Assembly (NCBI GenBank): GCA_041183125.1
Contig: JBEGMH010000320.1
Location: 1 to 25,962 of the forward strand
Direction of reading: 5' to 3'
Length of the DNA stretch: 25,962 nt
DNA from: JADJPL01 sp041183125
GTDB taxonomy: Bacteria; Bacteroidota; Bacteroidia; Chitinophagales; Saprospiraceae
Below the pieces are notes generated by a model, which searched no databases, had not been told where the DNA came from, and saw only the letters and a list, made by a program, of their open reading frames with translations. Below, piece by piece: positions 23,433 through 25,962 of this stretch; the first letter of the stretch is position 1, and every line of letters begins with the position of its first letter. The position numbers and the translations under genes are program-made.

Positions 23433-23484
23433 TTTTTTCGATGGTTAAGAGTTGAAAAAAGAACGGCTGTCCTCGGGCCTGGAA

Positions 23485-25878
23485 TCAGTTCCTGAGGGGC
23501 CGGTTGTTTTGGAGCATGTACTGGATGCGTTCCTGTGTTTTGGCTTCACCGGCCAGGCTGAGGAAGGCTTCCCGTTCGACGTCCAGCAGATATTGTTCCG
23601 ATACTTGCTGCGCTGCGCTGAGGTCGCCCCCGCAGAGCACCCAGGCGATCTTTTGGGCGATCTTGATATCGTGTTCGCTGGCATAAGCACCAAGCTTGAG
23701 CTCATTGGCGGCTACGTAGAGCGCGGCGAGGCCGCTGCGCCCTAACACGGTGATATCGGTGCGCGGGGTGGGCATCACATAGTTGCGGGCCAGGTCGAGG
23801 GCGATGGTTTTGGCTTCGCTGATGGCGCGGTCCTTGTTCATGACGACGTGGTCGCGCCCCGGGATCATATACCCGTGGCGGTACGCTTCATGGGCGGAAG
23901 TAGCTACACTGGCCAGGGCGATGGTTTTGAAGCGTTCGATGAGGGCGGGAATGAGCACGTCCCCTTCGCGGAAGGAGTCGGACGTGCGCAGGGCGAACTC
24001 TTTAGTGCCCGCGCCTCCGGGGATGAGCCCTACGCCTACTTCCACCAACCCGATGTAGGATTCTGCGGAAACGGCGCTCGCATCGCAGTGCATGAGCATT
24101 TCGCAGCCTCCTCCGAACACATACCCCTGGGTCGCGGCCACTACGGGGATGCGCGAATACCGGCAGCGCATGATGGTTTGCTGGAAATATTGGACGGCCA
24201 TGTTGAGCGCGTCGAAATCTTGCTGGAAGGCCATCATGCCGATCATCATCAGGTTGGCCCCGACGGAGAAGTTGGTAGCGTTGTTGCCGATGACCAGGGC
24301 TTTCCAGTCGCCATCTTCTGCCAACTGTATGGATTCGTGGATACCGCGCAGCACGCCTTCGCCCAGGGTGTTGTGCGGACTGGTGAACTCCAGGCAGAGC
24401 ACGCCATCGCCTATATCGTGGAGGATGGTCTCGCTGGTTTTGTGGACGGGGCTCTGGTCGCGGTAGTTGTCCAGGAGGATGAAAGAAGAGGCACCGGGAA
24501 TATCGCGGTACGATTCAGAAGGGATATCGTAGTATTGCCGCACCCCATTTTTAGAAGTATAAAAGGAGGTCAGCCCCGCGGCGGCCATTTTTTTCACCCA
24601 GGGGGCGATGTGTTCGCCCTGTGCTTCGGCGGCATCTATGCCGGCTTGCAGGCCGACGATATCCCAGTATTCAAAGGGGCCGAACTCCCAGGCATAGCCG
24701 GCGCGCATGGCATCGTCAATGCTGAAGAGCTGGTCGCATATTTCGGGGATGCGGTTGGAGGCGTAGGCGAACAGTCCGGCGAGCGACTGGCGCACCAGGG
24801 TACCGCCCTTATCTTCTGCTTTGAACAGGGATGTAATCCGGCGCCGCGGGTCGTCTATTTGTTTTGCTGTTTTCAGGCTGGGCAGTTCGGGGCGGATGGA
24901 GGGTTCGTACCCGAGGGTTTCGAGGTTGAGGGCGAGGGTGATCGGGCGGCCTTTTTCATCCTTGTCCTTCGTCTTTTTGTAGAATCCCTGTCCGGATTTA
25001 TTGCCCAGGAACTTGTTGTCGAGCAGGAACTGGAGGTAGCGGGGCACCTCGAAGGTATGTGCTTGCTCGTCGTGGGGGCAATTCTGTTGGATGCCCATAA
25101 TGACTTTGGCCGCGGTATCGTGGCCTACGAGGTCGCCGAGGCGGAAGGTACCCGTTTTTGGGCGTCCGAGGGGTGGGCCGGTGAGCGCGTCCACTTCTTC
25201 GATGCGCAGGGAGAGTGCCGTGGTGAGCTGATAGATTTTAGCCATGGCATAGACCCCGATCCGGTTGCCGATGAAAGCGGGGGTGTCTTTGCACAAGACG
25301 GTCTGTTTGCCGAGGAAGAGGTCGCCGTAGCGCATGAAGAAATCCACCATGAACGGGTCGGTGGCCGGGGTAGGGATTACTTCAAACAGGCGCAGGTAGC
25401 GGGGCGGGTTGAAAAAGTGGGTCCCGCAGAACCAGCGTTTGAAGTCGTCGCTGCGCCCTTCCAGCATGAGGTGTATGGGAATACCGGAAGTGTTGGAGGT
25501 GACGAAGGCACCGGGGGCGCGAAAGCGGTCCACTTTTTCGAAGATGGCCTTTTTCACTTCCAGGTTTTCCACGACGACCTCTATGATCCAGTCGCAGTCT
25601 TTAATTTTTTCGAAGTCGTCTTCGAAGTTCCCCGTTTTGATACGGCTGGCAAAAGCGGAATCGTAGAGAGGGGCCGGCTTGCTTTTCACAGCGCTCTCGA
25701 GTGCTTTGTTGACGAGGCGGTTGCGGGCGGCCGGGAGGGCTTTTTCGCCTTCTGCCAGGTCGGGCGGCAGGATGTCCAGCAGGAGAACATCTAGCCCGAT
25801 ATTGGCGAAGTGGCAGGCAATCCCGGATCCCATTACCCCGGACCCCAGGACGGCGGCTTTCTTAATGCGTTTGTTCAT
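23485..25878 (-). CDS. fadN: 3-hydroxyacyl-CoA dehydrogenase / enoyl-CoA hydratase, FadN-like
   Basis: A 797-residue two-function enzyme for the middle steps of beta-oxidation: hydration of enoyl-CoA and NAD-dependent oxidation of 3-hydroxyacyl-CoA. The order is dehydrogenase first: an NAD-binding Rossmann domain at the start (AVLGSGVMGSGIACHFANIG), the catalytic-His segment CGTHFFNPPRYLRLFEVIP, then the C-terminal HCDH helices (PAFIGNRIGVYAM). The hydratase domain starts near residue 490 and has FSVGANLMMIG, GYVFGGGCEMLMHCD and IGLVEVGVGLIPGGAGTKEF. This order is that of Bacillus FadN, opposite to E. coli FadB, and the length agrees (about 790). The frame opens at 25947, but MNKRIKKAAVLGSG at 25878 is the proper start. 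The thiolase gene follows. Confidence 0.94.
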   Translation of the reverse strand: MNKRIKKAAVLGSGVMGSGIACHFANIGLDVLLLDILPPDLAEGEKALPAARNRLVNKALESAVKSKPAPLYDSAFASRIKTGNFEDDFEKIKDCDWIIEVVVENLEVKKAIFEKVDRFRAPGAFVTSNTSGIPIHLMLEGRSDDFKRWFCGTHFFNPPRYLRLFEVIPTPATDPFMVDFFMRYGDLFLGKQTVLCKDTPAFIGNRIGVYAMAKIYQLTTALSLRIEEVDALTGPPLGRPKTGTFRLGDLVGHDTAAKVIMGIQQNCPHDEQAHTFEVPRYLQFLLDNKFLGNKSGQGFYKKTKDKDEKGRPITLALNLETLGYEPSIRPELPSLKTAKQIDDPRRRITSLFKAEDKGGTLVRQSLAGLFAYASNRIPEICDQLFSIDDAMRAGYAWEFGPFEYWDIVGLQAGIDAAEAQGEHIAPWVKKMAAAGLTSFYTSKNGVRQYYDIPSESYRDIPGASSFILLDNYRDQSPVHKTSETILHDIGDGVLCLEFTSPHNTLGEGVLRGIHESIQLAEDGDWKALVIGNNATNFSVGANLMMIGMMAFQQDFDALNMAVQYFQQTIMRCRYSRIPVVAATQGYVFGGGCEMLMHCDASAVSAESYIGLVEVGVGLIPGGAGTKEFALRTSDSFREGDVLIPALIERFKTIALASVATSAHEAYRHGYMIPGRDHVVMNKDRAISEAKTIALDLARNYVMPTPRTDITVLGRSGLAALYVAANELKLGAYASEHDIKIAQKIAWVLCGGDLSAAQQVSEQYLLDVEREAFLSLAGEAKTQERIQYMLQNNRPLRN

Positions 25879-25888
25879 AGCAGATGGT

Positions 25889-25962
25889 TTAATAGACTGG
25901 TGGCGAGCGGAACCAAAGGGCATTTTCTGCCTCGCTGACCATCGCAACCAGCCGAATCATTT
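25889..25962 (-). CDS. possible 3' end of an upstream gene
   Basis: A frame open from the right edge ends in TAA at 25889-25891, ten bases before the fadN-like ATG. It codes for 23 residues ending ALWFRSPPVY, with an ATG at the very edge. It could be the tail of a gene in the same operon or chance; the stretch is too short to judge and no family is recognised. Confidence 0.2.
   Translation of the reverse strand, partial: MIRLVAMVSEAENALWFRSPPVY

Noticed and set aside
23848..25794. 648-residue plus-strand open frame
   Set aside because: It is entirely antisense to the fadN-like gene and shows no recognisable domain; long shadow frames are expected opposite GC-rich genes.

Overview
The window comes from a chromosome of the phylum Bacteroidota, most likely a Saprospiria-type (Saprospiraceae-like) bacterium of moderately high GC. 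The evidence is a short 288-residue RpoD, several TAnnTTTG-type -7 promoter boxes in place of E. coli-like promoters, a PorP/SprF protein next to a giant surface protein with a type B gliding-motility C-terminal domain, and a FadN-like fatty-acid oxidation protein. No rRNA, tRNA, CRISPR array or insertion sequence was seen, and no gene-free stretch exceeds about 300 bases.

Left end (1-2850): the left edge cuts a minus-strand gene whose first 194 codons resemble the N-terminal nuclease-like part of an N6-adenine methylase/type IIG restriction protein. A small TPR gene follows, also on minus. Diverging from it is etfB-etfA, the electron-transfer flavoprotein. The TPR/etfB intergenic region carries two palindromes with the same TTTAGC/GCTAAA half-sites around the promoters.

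Core block (2900-8700, plus strand): rpsO, a hairpin-rich leader, pnp, rpoD, two uncharacterised genes (one membrane-anchored, one Nudix-like without a Nudix box) and a FSA-type transaldolase that ends at a strong terminator.

Minus-strand block (8704-13788): read in transcription order this is queA, a secreted transglutaminase-like protein, a probable terminator, then a promoter and the tight cluster DUF2795 protein - cmk - putative lipoprotein - nucleoside phosphorylase. Two long hairpins lie between genes here.

Plus-strand surface block (13969-22210): an orphan MacB/FtsX-type permease, then PorP/SprF and a 1885-residue modular protein. The latter has five cohesin-like modules, one SprB-like module, about ten Ig/PKD-like modules, a cadherin-like module and a type B C-terminal sorting domain. 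The last two genes probably form a secretion/cargo pair of the type IX secretion system.

Right end (22263-25962, minus strand): a fadN-like 3-hydroxyacyl-CoA dehydrogenase/enoyl-CoA hydratase followed by its thiolase partner. Together with the ETF these are parts of beta-oxidation and its electron outlet. A perfect 25-bp inverted repeat separates this operon from the convergent giant gene.

Most of the window is ordinary core genome. The less ordinary parts are the cohesin/Ig surface protein, the edge restriction-like gene, the paired palindromes at etfB, and the two uncharacterised genes behind rpoD.
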